DNA from: Williamsia herbipolensis
Lineage (GTDB): Bacteria; Actinomycetota; Actinomycetes; Mycobacteriales; Mycobacteriaceae
Length of the DNA stretch: 64,000 bases
Reading direction: 5' to 3'
Assembly: GCF_000964005.1 (NCBI RefSeq)
Contig: NZ_JXYP01000011.1
Location: 213,869 to 277,868 of the forward strand
Shown: positions 1-8,246 of the stretch, in pieces
How the letters are laid out: every line of letters starts with the position of its first letter
Position numbering within the stretch: position 1 is the first letter of the stretch
Translations under genes and position numbers: made by a program
Notes under the pieces: model-generated
Seen by the model: the letters and a program-made list of their open reading frames with translations, nothing else
Databases searched by the model: none
Told to the model about the DNA's origin: nothing

Positions 1-1708
1 TGTACAGCGGGTGCAGCCACTCGGGGCCGTTCACGGTGCCGAGCACGCGGTACAGCCAGGTGAGGTAGCCCTCGGCCTCGGCGTGCGACCCCACCGACAC
101 CAGCGCCGACGCGGTCAGCGCGGCGTCACGCAGCCAGCAGTAGCGGTAGTCCCAGTTGCGGACACCGCCGATCTCCTCGGGCAGCGACGTGGTCGCCGCG
201 GCCATGATCGACCCGGTGTCGGCGTGGACCAGTCCCTTGAGGGTGAGCGCCGACCGCTTCATGAGGTCGGGCTTGATGACGGGCAGGGCCAGACCGGCCG
301 ACCAGTCGCTCCAATAGCTCTGGGCGAGCTCGCGACGCTGGGTCTCGGTCCGTTCCTCCTCGCCGATGTAATCGGTGCCGCAGCGCAATTCGAGCACCAC
401 GGGGCCGTTCGAGGCGTCGACGACGGCGGTCGCGCGCTGGTAGAAGCGCTCGGTGTCGATGCGCCAGGTGACGCCCGGTGCGCGCAGGACGATCGGCTCG
501 TTCGAGCCGTAGACGCGCAACCCGTCCTCGACGGCCTCGATCTGCACGCTGGCCTGACCGAACTCCGGTCGTGGCGCGAACTCGACCATCGCCGGCACCG
601 ACCCGGTGATGACGCGGACGAGGTCGGTCCTGCCCGGCGCGACGTCGTGCGGCAGGTAGTCGACGACCTCGAGTCCGGCCCAGCGGGTGGCGATGGTCAT
701 GGTGCCGTCGACGTAGCGCTGGCTCTGCGGCAGTGGTGCGCGACGGTCGCCGTCGACGTGGGGACGGACGCCGAACTCGCCGGCGTCGACGGTGCCGAGC
801 AGGCTCGCGAACACCGCCGCCGAATCGGGTTCGGGGTGACACATCCAGCACACCTTGGCATCCGGCGTCATCAAGGCGACGGTGCGCGGCGAGGCCAGCA
901 TGGACAACCGTTCGATGGGGGCGGCGTTCTCGCCACGCAGCCAGGCGCGACGCTCCTCGTAGAGGAACGCCAACGCCAGCGCGACCTGATCGGTGTCGGT
1001 CACGCGGTAGGTGGCGAGGGTGTCGCCGTCGCCGACCTTGACGCCGAAATCGGGTCCGTGGAGGCGACGGAAGGCCTTCTCGTCGGTGACGTCGTCGCCG
1101 AAGAAGATCGCCGCGCCGGCCCCGGCCTGATGGCGCAGGATGTCGAGCGCCTGCCCCTTGTCGGTGCGGATCACGGCGAGCTCGATCACCGACTTGCCCT
1201 CGGTGACCTGCACACCGTCCCAGGTCGCCGGTCCCACCCGCACGCGGTGCAGGGCCGAGTCGGAGTCGGTGTCGGAGGCGTTGCGCACGTGCAGGGCGGT
1301 GCTGGCGGGTTTGGTCTCCACCGTCACGCCCTCGTAGTCGACCGCGATGGCCCGCAGCTCGGTGACGACGGTGTCGAGGAGTTCGGTTGCCGCGGCACTG
1401 ATCTCGTGTACGAAGCCGATGTCGAACTCGCTGCCGTGGCTGCCCACGAGGTGGACCTCGGCGGGCAACCGCGACAGGGTCGCGAGGTCACGCAGCGCGC
1501 GGCCGGAGATGACCGCCGCGGTGGTGGAGTCGAGGTCGGCGATGGCCCGCATCGCGCGGACCGAGTCGGGGTTGGGCCGCGCGTCCTCGGGGCGGGACAC
1601 GATCGGCGCCATGCAACCGTCGTAGTCCGAGGCGACGAGCAGACGCGGGGTGCGCGCGATGTCCTTCAACGCGCGGCGCAGCTCCGGGGACAGATCTTGG
1701 GCACTCAC
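1..1708 (-). CDS. Trehalose-6-phosphate phosphatase fused to a GH15 glycoside hydrolase (partial)
   Basis: Two enzyme halves lie in one frame that runs off the left edge; 569 residues are visible and the C-terminus is missing. Residues ~20-265 are a HAD-type trehalose-6-phosphate phosphatase, with the DYDG motif (Asp28 nucleophile, Asp30) and the late GDDVTDEKAF metal motif near residue 205. From ~275 the sequence is glycoside hydrolase family 15 of the glucoamylase/trehalase type, with GGVRNWDYRYCWLRDA near residue 515-530. The start is GTG 1706-1708; an in-frame stop four codons upstream excludes a longer protein. It lies 76 bases after otsA on the same strand, so one operon is likely. OtsA would make trehalose-6-phosphate and this protein would dephosphorylate it. 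The GH15 half could cleave trehalose, since mycobacterial trehalase is GH15, or another alpha-glucan; its specificity cannot be read here. Confidence 0.88.
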   Translation of the reverse strand, partial: MSAQDLSPELRRALKDIARTPRLLVASDYDGCMAPIVSRPEDARPNPDSVRAMRAIADLDSTTAAVISGRALRDLATLSRLPAEVHLVGSHGSEFDIGFVHEISAAATELLDTVVTELRAIAVDYEGVTVETKPASTALHVRNASDTDSDSALHRVRVGPATWDGVQVTEGKSVIELAVIRTDKGQALDILRHQAGAGAAIFFGDDVTDEKAFRRLHGPDFGVKVGDGDTLATYRVTDTDQVALALAFLYEERRAWLRGENAAPIERLSMLASPRTVALMTPDAKVCWMCHPEPDSAAVFASLLGTVDAGEFGVRPHVDGDRRAPLPQSQRYVDGTMTIATRWAGLEVVDYLPHDVAPGRTDLVRVITGSVPAMVEFAPRPEFGQASVQIEAVEDGLRVYGSNEPIVLRAPGVTWRIDTERFYQRATAVVDASNGPVVLELRCGTDYIGEEERTETQRRELAQSYWSDWSAGLALPVIKPDLMKRSALTLKGLVHADTGSIMAAATTSLPEEIGGVRNWDYRYCWLRDAALTASALVSVGSHAEAEGYLTWLYRVLGTVNGPEWLHPLY

Positions 1709-1784
1709 TCGGTGAGTCTAGAACCCCCGGGCGAGGGGGCTCCAATCGAGAAACCCCGACGTGTGCCGCGCGGCGGCGACGCGG

Positions 1785-3323
1785 TCACTGACCGTTGTCG
1801 TCGTCGGCGCCGTCCTCGACCAGATCGACACCGCGGTTGCCGCTCGGCGTGGTCTCGCTGGTGTTGGCGAGCACCCCGAGAAAGCTCTGGGCCCAGCGGC
1901 TCACGTCGTGGGCCAGCACCTGCCTGCGCAGCGAGCGCATGCGTTTGCGTCCGTCCTCGGGGGCCTGCTCGACGGCGGCGACGATGGCGTCCTTCACCCC
2001 GTCGAGGTCGTACGGGTTGGCCTGGTAGGCCGACCGGAGTTCGGCCGCGGCACCGGTGAACTCGCTGAGCACCAGCGCGCCACCGAGATCGCTGCGGCAC
2101 GCGACGTACTCCTTCGCGACGAGGTTCATCCCGTCGCGCAGCGGCGTCACCAGCATGACGTCTGCGGCGACGAAGAACGCGATCAGCTCGTCGCGCTCGA
2201 CCGGTCGGTGCAGGTACTGCACGACCTGGTGGGCGACCTCGCCGTACATGCCGTTGATGTTGCCCACGAGCTGCTCGATGCCCGCACGCATCTGGATGTA
2301 GCTGTCGACGCGTTCGCGGCTGGGCGTCGCCAGCTGGATCATCACCATGTCCTGCGGATCGATCCGTTTCTCGGCGAGCAGCTCGCTCAGCGCCTGCAAC
2401 CGGACGTCGATGCCCTTGGTGTAGTCGAGGCGGTCGACGCCGAGCATGATCGTCGACGGGTTGCCCAACTCCTCCCGGATGCGTGCGGCGCGGTCACGGA
2501 TCTTCTTCGACCGCGAGGTCTGGTCGAGCGCACCGGAATCGATGGAGATCGGGAACGCACCCACCCGGACGTTGCGGAAACCGACCTGCACCACGCCGAA
2601 TTTCGACCGGACACCGACCGACCCCTTCGACGTGGCCTGACCGGCCAGCCGTCGGGCGAGGTACAGGAAGTTCTGCGCGCCACCGGGGAGGTGGAAACCG
2701 ATGAGATCGGCGCCGAGCAGACCCTCGACGATCTCGGTGCGCCACGGGAGCTGCATGAACAGCTCGACCGGGGGGAAGGGGATGTGGAGGAAGAAGCCGA
2801 TCTTCAGATCGGGCCGCAGCATCCGCAGCATCTTCGGCACCAGCTGCAGCTGGTAGTCCTGCACCCACACCATCGCGCCCTCGGACGCCGCGTCGGAGGC
2901 GGCCTCGGCGAAACGGCGGTTCACCTCGACGTAGGTGTTCCACCACTCGCGGTGGTACTCGGGCTTGACCAGCACGTCGTGATAGAGCGGCCAGAGGGTC
3001 GCGTTGGAGAAACCCTCGTAGTACTCGTTGATCTCGGTCGCCGAGAGCGGCACGGCACGCAGCTGCAGACCGTCGACCACGGGGTGCTCGCTGGAGTCGG
3101 GGACACCCGACCATCCGACCCAGGCCCCGGTCTGTGACCGCAGGATGGGTTCGAGCGCGGTCACCAGGCCGCCGGGGCTCCGCTTCCAGCGGACGCTGCC
3201 GTCGGGCAGGGTCTCCTTGTCGACCGGGAGACGATTGGCCACCACGACGAAATCGGCGGCATGGAAATCGGTGTCGACGCGATCAGGGACGAGCCCCTCG
3301 GGATCGGTGACGTTGGTCGGCAC
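1785..3323 (-). CDS. otsA: Trehalose-6-phosphate synthase
   Basis: This 512-residue GT20 glycosyltransferase joins a nucleotide-activated glucose to glucose-6-phosphate to give trehalose-6-phosphate in the cytosol. Family motifs are visible: VVVANRLPV and SPGGLVTAL near the N-terminus, GWSG, the HIPFPP segment, and [10 protein letters not shown] at the sugar-nucleotide site. Length matches the family (about 500). The start is GTG 3321-3323, two bases after the stop of the small upstream gene. An ATG at 3374 in the same frame would overlap that gene and add a non-conserved extension, so it was not used. The fused phosphatase-GH15 gene follows, giving a trehalose operon. The C-terminal tail is rich in Asp and probably disordered. 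Confidence 0.95.
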   Translation of the reverse strand: MPTNVTDPEGLVPDRVDTDFHAADFVVVANRLPVDKETLPDGSVRWKRSPGGLVTALEPILRSQTGAWVGWSGVPDSSEHPVVDGLQLRAVPLSATEINEYYEGFSNATLWPLYHDVLVKPEYHREWWNTYVEVNRRFAEAASDAASEGAMVWVQDYQLQLVPKMLRMLRPDLKIGFFLHIPFPPVELFMQLPWRTEIVEGLLGADLIGFHLPGGAQNFLYLARRLAGQATSKGSVGVRSKFGVVQVGFRNVRVGAFPISIDSGALDQTSRSKKIRDRAARIREELGNPSTIMLGVDRLDYTKGIDVRLQALSELLAEKRIDPQDMVMIQLATPSRERVDSYIQMRAGIEQLVGNINGMYGEVAHQVVQYLHRPVERDELIAFFVAADVMLVTPLRDGMNLVAKEYVACRSDLGGALVLSEFTGAAAELRSAYQANPYDLDGVKDAIVAAVEQAPEDGRKRMRSLRRQVLAHDVSRWAQSFLGVLANTSETTPSGNRGVDLVEDGADDDNGQ

Positions 3324-3325
3324 GC

Positions 3326-3493
3326 TCAGACGACGTCGGGGCTGATCCCGAGCATGGACAGCAGCATCCGGCACTCGTCGGCATCGGTGGCGTAGGCGGC
3401 GACCACGCGTCGTGCGGACTTGGCGGTCTCGGCGGCGACCGTCGCGATGTCGTCCTCGGCAATCTCGGCGGTGTCGCTGGTCTTGGCAGGCAT
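3326..3493 (-). CDS. 55-residue conserved protein upstream of otsA (Rv3489-like)
   Basis: This small acidic protein runs [10 protein letters not shown]... to a C-terminal [10 protein letters not shown]. It starts at ATG 3491-3493 and stops two bases before the otsA start, so the two are probably co-translated. No known domain is visible. The N-terminal half is rich in Ala, Asp, Glu and Thr and probably forms one helix; the ending [11 protein letters not shown] is hydrophobic. From memory, M. tuberculosis has a protein of the same size (Rv3489) directly upstream of otsA (Rv3490); position and length support equivalence but this was not checked by alignment. Function is unknown. A role tied to OtsA is an inference from the coupling alone. 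Confidence 0.75.
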   Translation of the reverse strand: MPAKTSDTAEIAEDDIATVAAETAKSARRVVAAYATDADECRMLLSMLGISPDVV

Positions 3494-3532
3494 GACGATC
3501 AGTTTACCCCGCGTCATCATCGGCCCTGACCT

Positions 3533-3610
3533 CGGCCTTTGGTCGCCGTCCGGCTCGGGCCTGTGGTCGCCGTCCGGCTCGGGCCTGTGGTCGCCGCTCG
3601 GCCCGGTCGT
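3533..3610. repeat. 24-bp tandem repeat, about 2.9 copies
   Basis: Two identical 24-bp units (3541-3564 and 3565-3588) begin GGTCGCCGTCCGGCTCGGG, followed by a diverged third unit to 3610 and preceded by a short partial one. The array fills most of the 122-base gap between the thrE stop and the small gene upstream of otsA. It lies downstream of thrE and upstream of the otsA operon on the minus strand. No hairpin of terminator quality is seen in it. Confidence 0.8.
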
Positions 3611-3615
3611 TCTGC

Positions 3616-5178
3616 TCATCGGTCGGCCCGGGCGGTGAGGTCGTCGGCGGTGATCCGCGCGAACGACCCCGAGTCGGCGCGCAGCGCACGCATCGGTTCG
3701 GTGACGGCGACGTCGTCGGGCACGGGTGGCGGGTCGTCGGCGTCGCGGGTGAACCGCTTCGGGCGCAACGCCGACCGCGCAGTCAGCAGAGCCCGCGTGG
3801 GACGGGTCGGGATGCGGGGTCGACGCAGCGTACGGGCGAGGAACTCGCCCAGCGTGACGCCGGCGGCGAGCGCCGCCCCGATGCCCAACGCCGAGGCGAG
3901 GGCGGTGAAACCGTCGAGCGTCTGCACGTTGAGGAACCCGTAGAGCCCGCGGTATACCGCGAGACCGGGGAGCAGCGGCGTGATGCCGGCGACCGCGACG
4001 ACCAGCGGCGGCGTCAACGCCCGGCGGGCGAGGAGACCACCCACGAAACCGACGGTGACCGCGGCCAGACCGCCGGCGATGACGGCGCCGATGTCGATGA
4101 GTGCCGCCGCGGCCGACACCATCGCCCCGATGAGACCGCCGGCGAAGGCCACCGTGAGCGCCCGTGTCTCGGCGTAGCTGCCGAGGGCGAACGCGGCAGC
4201 CGCGACACCGCCACCGATGATCTGCGCGGGTGCGTCGGTGAGTCCCAGGGTGGTGGTGCTGGTGATGGTCGGCAGGTAGGTGCCGGTGCCCTCGAGCAGG
4301 CGCAGCGCGACGCTGACGCCGGAGATGATGCCGCCGGTGAGGATCAGCAGTTCGAAGAACCGTGCGACCCCGGTGATGGGTGCGCCGGTGATCGCATCCT
4401 GCACCGAACCCACCAACGACAACCCCGACAGCAGCACGATCACCCCCGCCGCGATGACCAGCGACGGGGAGATCGCGACCCCCAGTGCCTCCTGATAGCG
4501 GAACACCAGAGCCGCCGGGATCACCGCGATGAAGCCGCCGGCCACCTGCTGGAAGAACTGCGGTGTGCCCCACCGGTTGAGGACGCGGTTCATGCGGTCG
4601 ATGAACGCCGTGGTGAGGAACGCGACGACGGCGACGAGCCACCCGCCACCGAGGGTCACCGACAGTGCCGCGGCCATCGTCGACCACGCCAGCGTCGCGA
4701 TCCAGCGCGCATAGGGATGCGGTGACGAGATGATGTCGTCGATCACCTCGTGGGCCTCGCCCGGCGTCACCGCGAGACTGCGGATCTTGCGGATCAGTCG
4801 GTCGACCTGCGCGAGGCGCGTGAAGTCGAGGGAGCGGTAGTGCACGGTGCGCATCGCGGTGACCGGGGGCATCGACGATCCGCGCCGTGCGCTCACCATG
4901 ATCGTGTTGTAGGTCACGTCGACATCGGCGCGCTCGACGCCGAACATGCCTGCCACGAAACGGATCTGGGTCTGGGTGTCGATGGCGCCGGTGCCCGAGT
5001 CGAGGAGCACCGAGCCGACCTTGATCGCCAGATCGAGGACCTCGGTGACCGCGGCGTCGTCGGTGAGGTCGACGGGCTGGCGCGGCGACAGCGGCGAGGT
5101 CAGCGGCTCGATCGTGTCGATCGTCGCGCGACGGGAGCCGGCCAGGGGGCGCAGCATCCTGCGGATATACTCGGCCAC
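3616..5178 (-). CDS. thrE: Threonine/serine exporter, ThrE family
   Basis: This is a 520-residue membrane exporter of the ThrE family. The N-terminal ~150 residues are the soluble ThrE domain, including LLDSGTGAIDTQTQ and YNTIMVSARRG. About ten hydrophobic segments follow from residue ~165 to ~430, covering both the ThrE and ThrE2 membrane halves in one chain as in corynebacteria. The tail beyond 440 is charged. It should export threonine and serine across the cytoplasmic membrane. The GTG at 5176-5178 is chosen because AAGGAGG lies ten bases upstream; an ATG at 5157 is the alternative. The gene is divergent from tRNA-Thr, nine bases away. Confidence 0.88.
   Translation of the reverse strand: MAEYIRRMLRPLAGSRRATIDTIEPLTSPLSPRQPVDLTDDAAVTEVLDLAIKVGSVLLDSGTGAIDTQTQIRFVAGMFGVERADVDVTYNTIMVSARRGSSMPPVTAMRTVHYRSLDFTRLAQVDRLIRKIRSLAVTPGEAHEVIDDIISSPHPYARWIATLAWSTMAAALSVTLGGGWLVAVVAFLTTAFIDRMNRVLNRWGTPQFFQQVAGGFIAVIPAALVFRYQEALGVAISPSLVIAAGVIVLLSGLSLVGSVQDAITGAPITGVARFFELLILTGGIISGVSVALRLLEGTGTYLPTITSTTTLGLTDAPAQIIGGGVAAAAFALGSYAETRALTVAFAGGLIGAMVSAAAALIDIGAVIAGGLAAVTVGFVGGLLARRALTPPLVVAVAGITPLLPGLAVYRGLYGFLNVQTLDGFTALASALGIGAALAAGVTLGEFLARTLRRPRIPTRPTRALLTARSALRPKRFTRDADDPPPVPDDVAVTEPMRALRADSGSFARITADDLTARADR
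5166..5171 (+). promoter_or_regulatory. Probable -10 box of tRNA-Thr
   Basis: TATACT matches the sigma-70 -10 consensus closely and ends 16 bases before the tRNA 5' end, a normal distance for a tRNA leader. It lies inside the first codons of thrE on the other strand. No good -35 is seen 17 bases upstream. Confidence 0.6.
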
Positions 5179-5187
5179 GCTGTATTC

Positions 5188-5262
5188 GCCTCCTTAGCTC
5201 AGTGGTAGAGCACTCGCCTTGTAAGCGAAAGGTCGTCGGTTCAATCCCGACAGGGGGCTCCA
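5188..5262 (+). tRNA. tRNA-Thr (anticodon TGT)
   Basis: The cloverleaf can be drawn by eye. Acceptor stem GCCTCCT pairs with AGGGGGC (5252-5258, one G-T pair). The D arm is GCTC-AGTGGTA-GAGC. The anticodon arm CTCGC-CTTGTAA-GCGAA has a mismatch in the outermost pair and anticodon TGT, reading ACA (threonine). The T arm contains GGTTCAATC. The 3' CCA is encoded at 5260-5262. It is divergent from the threonine exporter gene, whose ribosome-binding site is the complement of this tRNA's 5' end. Confidence 0.95.
5189..5195 (-). promoter_or_regulatory. Shine-Dalgarno of thrE formed by antisense of tRNA-Thr
   Basis: Read on the minus strand the bases are AAGGAGG, a perfect anti-16S match, ten bases before the GTG of thrE. 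They are the complement of the acceptor-stem strand CCTCCTT of tRNA-Thr, so a thrE mRNA with this leader must be antisense to the tRNA. Confidence 0.7.
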
Positions 5263-5413
5263 CCGCGGGCGATCGCCACACCGCGCATCGCCACCGCAGA
5301 CTACCCACGCACGGCGGCGCGAACACCCCCGGAAACCGCTCGTGTCCGACGTCCCTGGGCACAGCGTTCGCGCCCCGGTTGCCGCGCCCGGTCGGGGCGA
5401 CGACGATGACGTG

Positions 5414-6484
5414 ATGCGCGAGGTCCTCGATGAACTGTGCGCCGCCGCCGCTCGGGGTCCGGTCGCGCTCGCGCGGATCATCGCCGCCCACGGATCCTCG
5501 CCCCGGCCGGTCGGTTCGGCAATGGTCCTCACCTCCGACGGCACGATCGTCGGCTCGGTCTCCGCCGGCTGCGTGGAGGCCGCGGTGCTCGCCGCCGCGC
5601 GCGACGTCCTCGCGACCGGCGCCGCCGTCGTCGAGCGGTACGGCCCCGATGCGACCGATGCGCTCGGACTGGAGGTCGGGCTCACCTGCGGCGGCGAGAT
5701 CGAGGTGCTCGTCGAGCGGGTCGACGACGCCTCGGTCCTCGGCGACCTCGCGGGCCGTCTCGCGGCGGGCGAGGCCTGCGCGCTGCTGACCACCGTCGGG
5801 ACCGACACCCGGCGCACGCTCATGCCGGCCGCCGGATCGACCGAAACCACGTGGGATCGGGTCGATGCCGACGCCCGGGCCATGGTCGCCGCGGGGTCGT
5901 CGGGAGTGGTCGGCGGGGAGGTCGCCGGCGACCGCACGCCGGTGTTCGTGCACGTCTTCGGCACCCGGCCGCGCATGGTGGTGGCCGGCGCCAACGACTT
6001 CGTGCGCGCACTGGCCGAGGTCGCCTGTCTGCTCGGGTACCGCGTGACCGTGGTCGATGCGCGGGCCACCTTCGCCGTCGCCCACCGATTCCCCGCAGCG
6101 CACGAGGTGGTGGTCGACCGCCCCGATCGCTATCTGCGCGCCGAGTACGAGGCAGGGCGACTCGATCACCGCACCGTGGTGTGCGTGATGACCCACGACG
6201 ACGCGTTCGACGTCCCGGCGATCGCGGCGGCGCTCACCCTCGACCATTTCGCCTTCGTGGGGGCGCTCGGCTCGCGCCGCACCCACACCGAACGCTTCGC
6301 CCGACTCGTCGACGCCGGCGTGCCGGCGACCGACCTGGCGCGTCTGCACAGTCCCGTCGGCCTGGACCTCGGGGCGCACACCGTGCACGAGACCGCGGTG
6401 TCCATCGCGGCCGCGATCGTCGCCGCCCGCAGCGGCGGATCGGGCCGTCCGCTGGCCGAGCTGGACGGGCCGATACACCGCTGA
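5414..6484 (+). CDS. XdhC/CoxI-family protein
   Basis: This 356-residue protein has the two-part XdhC layout. The N-terminal XdhC/CoxI domain (residues ~10-75) contains GSSPRPVGSAMVL and GSVSAGCVEAAV. The C-terminal Rossmann-like domain (~200-340) contains MVVAGANDFVRALAEVA, VTVVDARATFA, VVCVMTHDDAFD and FVGALGSRRTH. XdhC proteins bind and sulfurate molybdenum cofactor for xanthine-dehydrogenase-type enzymes. No molybdenum hydroxylase gene lies nearby, so the client is unknown. The ATG at 5414 was chosen because homology starts here; an in-frame start at 5342 would add residues of no family character. Confidence 0.85.
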   Translation: MREVLDELCAAAARGPVALARIIAAHGSSPRPVGSAMVLTSDGTIVGSVSAGCVEAAVLAAARDVLATGAAVVERYGPDATDALGLEVGLTCGGEIEVLVERVDDASVLGDLAGRLAAGEACALLTTVGTDTRRTLMPAAGSTETTWDRVDADARAMVAAGSSGVVGGEVAGDRTPVFVHVFGTRPRMVVAGANDFVRALAEVACLLGYRVTVVDARATFAVAHRFPAAHEVVVDRPDRYLRAEYEAGRLDHRTVVCVMTHDDAFDVPAIAAALTLDHFAFVGALGSRRTHTERFARLVDAGVPATDLARLHSPVGLDLGAHTVHETAVSIAAAIVAARSGGSGRPLAELDGPIHR

Positions 6485-6605
6485 CCTGCGCGTTCAGGAC
6501 GTGTGTCGACCGTCACACCCGTGGCCGAGTGCAAACCTCGGAGCCCGCCCGACTCCACTCCTGACACCGCGACACCCCGTTGCGGCACCGAGAAGAGGAG
6601 TCATC

Positions 6606-6776
6606 ATGGGAATCGTCGACAAGGCCAAGAACGCCGCCGAAGATGCGATCGGCAAGGCCAAGGAGGTCGTCGGTGACGTCACCGACAACAAGGATCTCGA
6701 GGCCGAGGGCAAGAAGGACCAGGGTTCGGCCGGCGTGAAGAAGGTCGGCGAGAACATCAAGGACAAGCTCTCCTGA
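6606..6776 (+). CDS. CsbD-like general stress protein
   Basis: This 56-residue, highly charged helical protein starts MGIVDKAKNAAEDAIGKAKE and ends IKDKLS. The pattern of Gly-Lys-Ala-Lys and the acidic middle (DNKDLEAEGK) is that of the CsbD family, small cytosolic proteins induced by general stress in many bacteria. Molecular function is unknown for the family. ATG 6606 is preceded by GAAGAGGAG, a strong ribosome-binding site. It stands alone before the LapA-like gene, with 145 bases between. Confidence 0.88.
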   Translation: MGIVDKAKNAAEDAIGKAKEVVGDVTDNKDLEAEGKKDQGSAGVKKVGENIKDKLS

Positions 6777-6921
6777 TCTGTTCGTGACCGATCAGTCAGT
6801 GCATGACAGCCCCACGGTGGGCCGCCCCCGGATCGGCGGCGACCCACCGGGTCGGGTTGTGAGCGCACACCGCGTACCACCCTGACCACCACCACTTTTC
6901 CCACCGAGAGAAGGCAACGCC

Positions 6922-7200
6922 ATGACCGCCACCACCACCCGCACCCCGTCGACCACCACCGAGCGCCCCGCCCGTCGCGGATTCGGCGCCGCATCGAAGA
7001 TGCTGCTCGCCGTCGCGACCGTCCTCGTCGCCGCGCTCGTCGTGTTCGTCCTGCAGAACACGGTGCACACCACCATCTCGTTCGTCGCGTGGGACTTCGA
7101 CCTCGGTGTCGGTGTGGCGCTGCTCGGTTCGGCCGTCGTCGGTGCCGTGGTGGCACTGACCGTCAGTGGAGCGATTCGCGCCCGTCGCGCGCTGCGCTGA
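6922..7200 (+). CDS. LapA-domain (DUF1049) small membrane protein
   Basis: This 92-residue protein has a Thr/Pro/Arg-rich N-terminus (residues 1-24) and two membrane helices (~26-44 and ~61-84). Between them is VLQNTVHTTISFVAWDF, the conserved loop of the LapA/DUF1049 family. In Escherichia coli LapA/LapB work in lipopolysaccharide assembly; in actinobacteria the family's role is not known. A good hairpin terminator follows at 7220-7261, so the gene is probably a short unit or the end of one with the CsbD-like gene. It begins at ATG 6922 after GAGAGAAGG. Confidence 0.85.
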   Translation: MTATTTRTPSTTTERPARRGFGAASKMLLAVATVLVAALVVFVLQNTVHTTISFVAWDFDLGVGVALLGSAVVGAVVALTVSGAIRARRALR

Positions 7201-7219
7201 CCGAACCCTCTCGATCAGC

Positions 7220-7261
7220 CCGAAACCCCGGCCAGGACATGGTGTCCCGCCGGGGTTTCGG
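7220..7261 (+). terminator. Hairpin terminator after the LapA-like gene
   Basis: A perfect 13-bp stem, CCGAAACCCCGGC (7220-7232) with GCCGGGGTTTCGG (7249-7261), encloses a 16-base loop. It lies 19 bases after the LapA-like stop and just before the FNT gene stop on the other strand, so it can serve both convergent genes. There is no clear T-run, as is common in high-GC actinobacteria. Confidence 0.8.
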
Positions 7262-7272
7262 CGTTCTCAGGG

Positions 7273-8130
7273 TCAGCCGTCCGCCGGTGACGGGTCGTCG
7301 CGTTCGGCGTTCACCAACTCCTTCGTGCGGAGCAGGCGCAGGGTCGTGACGAGGACGATCCCGCCGATGATGTTGAACGCGGTGGTGTACCAGAACCAGT
7401 TCAGCCAGTCGACGTAGGTGACGCCGCCGCCGGTCGTGATGGCGCCGAAGATGATGAGCGAGTCCAGCACCGAGTGGAACAGCTGGAGGCCGGCGAGGAG
7501 GAACGCCGCCCCGACCGCCGCGACGATCTTCGCCACGTCGGAGGTGGTGCCCTGCTGCATGCGGGTGAGCAGCGTCATCGTGGCCCCGCCGAGCACGGCG
7601 AGACAGATCGACTGCAGCGACAGCGGCGCGTCGACGAAATGATGGGCCGACTCGGCGAGAACGGTGTCCCATTCCGGGAAGGCCCGGGTGACGATCCACA
7701 TCATCACCCAGCCGCCGACCAGGTTCGCCAGCAGCGTGCCGACCCACAACCGCGCGAGCTGCAGCACCGACCCGTTGCGGGTGACGACCGCGGCCACCGG
7801 CATGAGGAAGTCCTCGGTGAACAGTTCGCTGTGCGCGAGGAAGATCGCGATCAGTCCGATCGAGAACGCCAACCCCGCCAGCAGGTGGTCGCCCGTCTCG
7901 TGGAGCACCGCGAGCATCGCCATGATGCCCAGCGACACCTCGATGCCACCGAAGAACCCGGTGATCACCACGGTGCGGACGGTGCGGTGCAGGCGTTCGG
8001 CGCCCTCGGTCACCACGGTGACGAAGCTGTCCTCGAGTTCGCTCTCGAGCGGTCCGTCGTTGCGGCCGATCTCGCGTCGTTCGTCCTCGCGACGTCGTTT
8101 CGGGCTGCGCTGTTCGTCGTGTCCGGCCAT
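7273..8130 (-). CDS. Formate/nitrite transporter (FNT) family channel
   Basis: This 285-residue protein has a charged cytosolic N-terminus (about 45 residues, rich in Arg, Glu and Asp) followed by six membrane segments. The FNT pattern is visible: GFFGGIEVSLGIMAM, LIAIFLAHSELFTEDFL after the second helix, LLANLVGGWVMMW, and GGGVTYVDWLNWFWYTTAFNIIGG near the end. FNT channels carry formate, nitrite or related small anions. This member belongs to the actinobacterial group with a long N-terminus, whose substrate is uncertain. No nitrite-reductase or formate-lyase gene is nearby. ATG 8130 is chosen; a start 42 bases upstream lies outside the conserved region. Confidence 0.85.
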   Translation of the reverse strand: MAGHDEQRSPKRRREDERREIGRNDGPLESELEDSFVTVVTEGAERLHRTVRTVVITGFFGGIEVSLGIMAMLAVLHETGDHLLAGLAFSIGLIAIFLAHSELFTEDFLMPVAAVVTRNGSVLQLARLWVGTLLANLVGGWVMMWIVTRAFPEWDTVLAESAHHFVDAPLSLQSICLAVLGGATMTLLTRMQQGTTSDVAKIVAAVGAAFLLAGLQLFHSVLDSLIIFGAITTGGGVTYVDWLNWFWYTTAFNIIGGIVLVTTLRLLRTKELVNAERDDPSPADG

Positions 8131-8246
8131 CGTCGGTCCTGACGTCGGTGGGTGGGGTCGCGAAGGCGACACACCCCGACGGCTACAGGCGATCCGCCGA
8201 CCCTACGCCGGGCCACGAGACCGACATCGTGGGGAGGCGGTCGGCG

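Noticed and set aside
11..2059. Long open frame on the plus strand opposite the OtsB-GH15 and otsA genes
   Set aside because: It has the Arg/Gly/Val/His-rich composition of a shadow frame in high-GC DNA, crosses two real genes, and contains no family motif.
5342..5413. Longer N-terminus for the XdhC-like protein
   Set aside because: The extra 24 residues are Pro/Ala/Asp-rich, lie outside the family domain, and the ATG at 5414 fits the conserved start.
3326..6478. 1050-residue minus-strand frame
   Set aside because: It runs through thrE in a wrong frame, the tRNA and the XdhC-like gene; only its last 55 codons are a real gene (3326-3493).
6176..6600. Minus-strand frame of 140 residues opposite the XdhC 3' end
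   Set aside because: No motif, and it overlaps a well-supported gene on the other strand.
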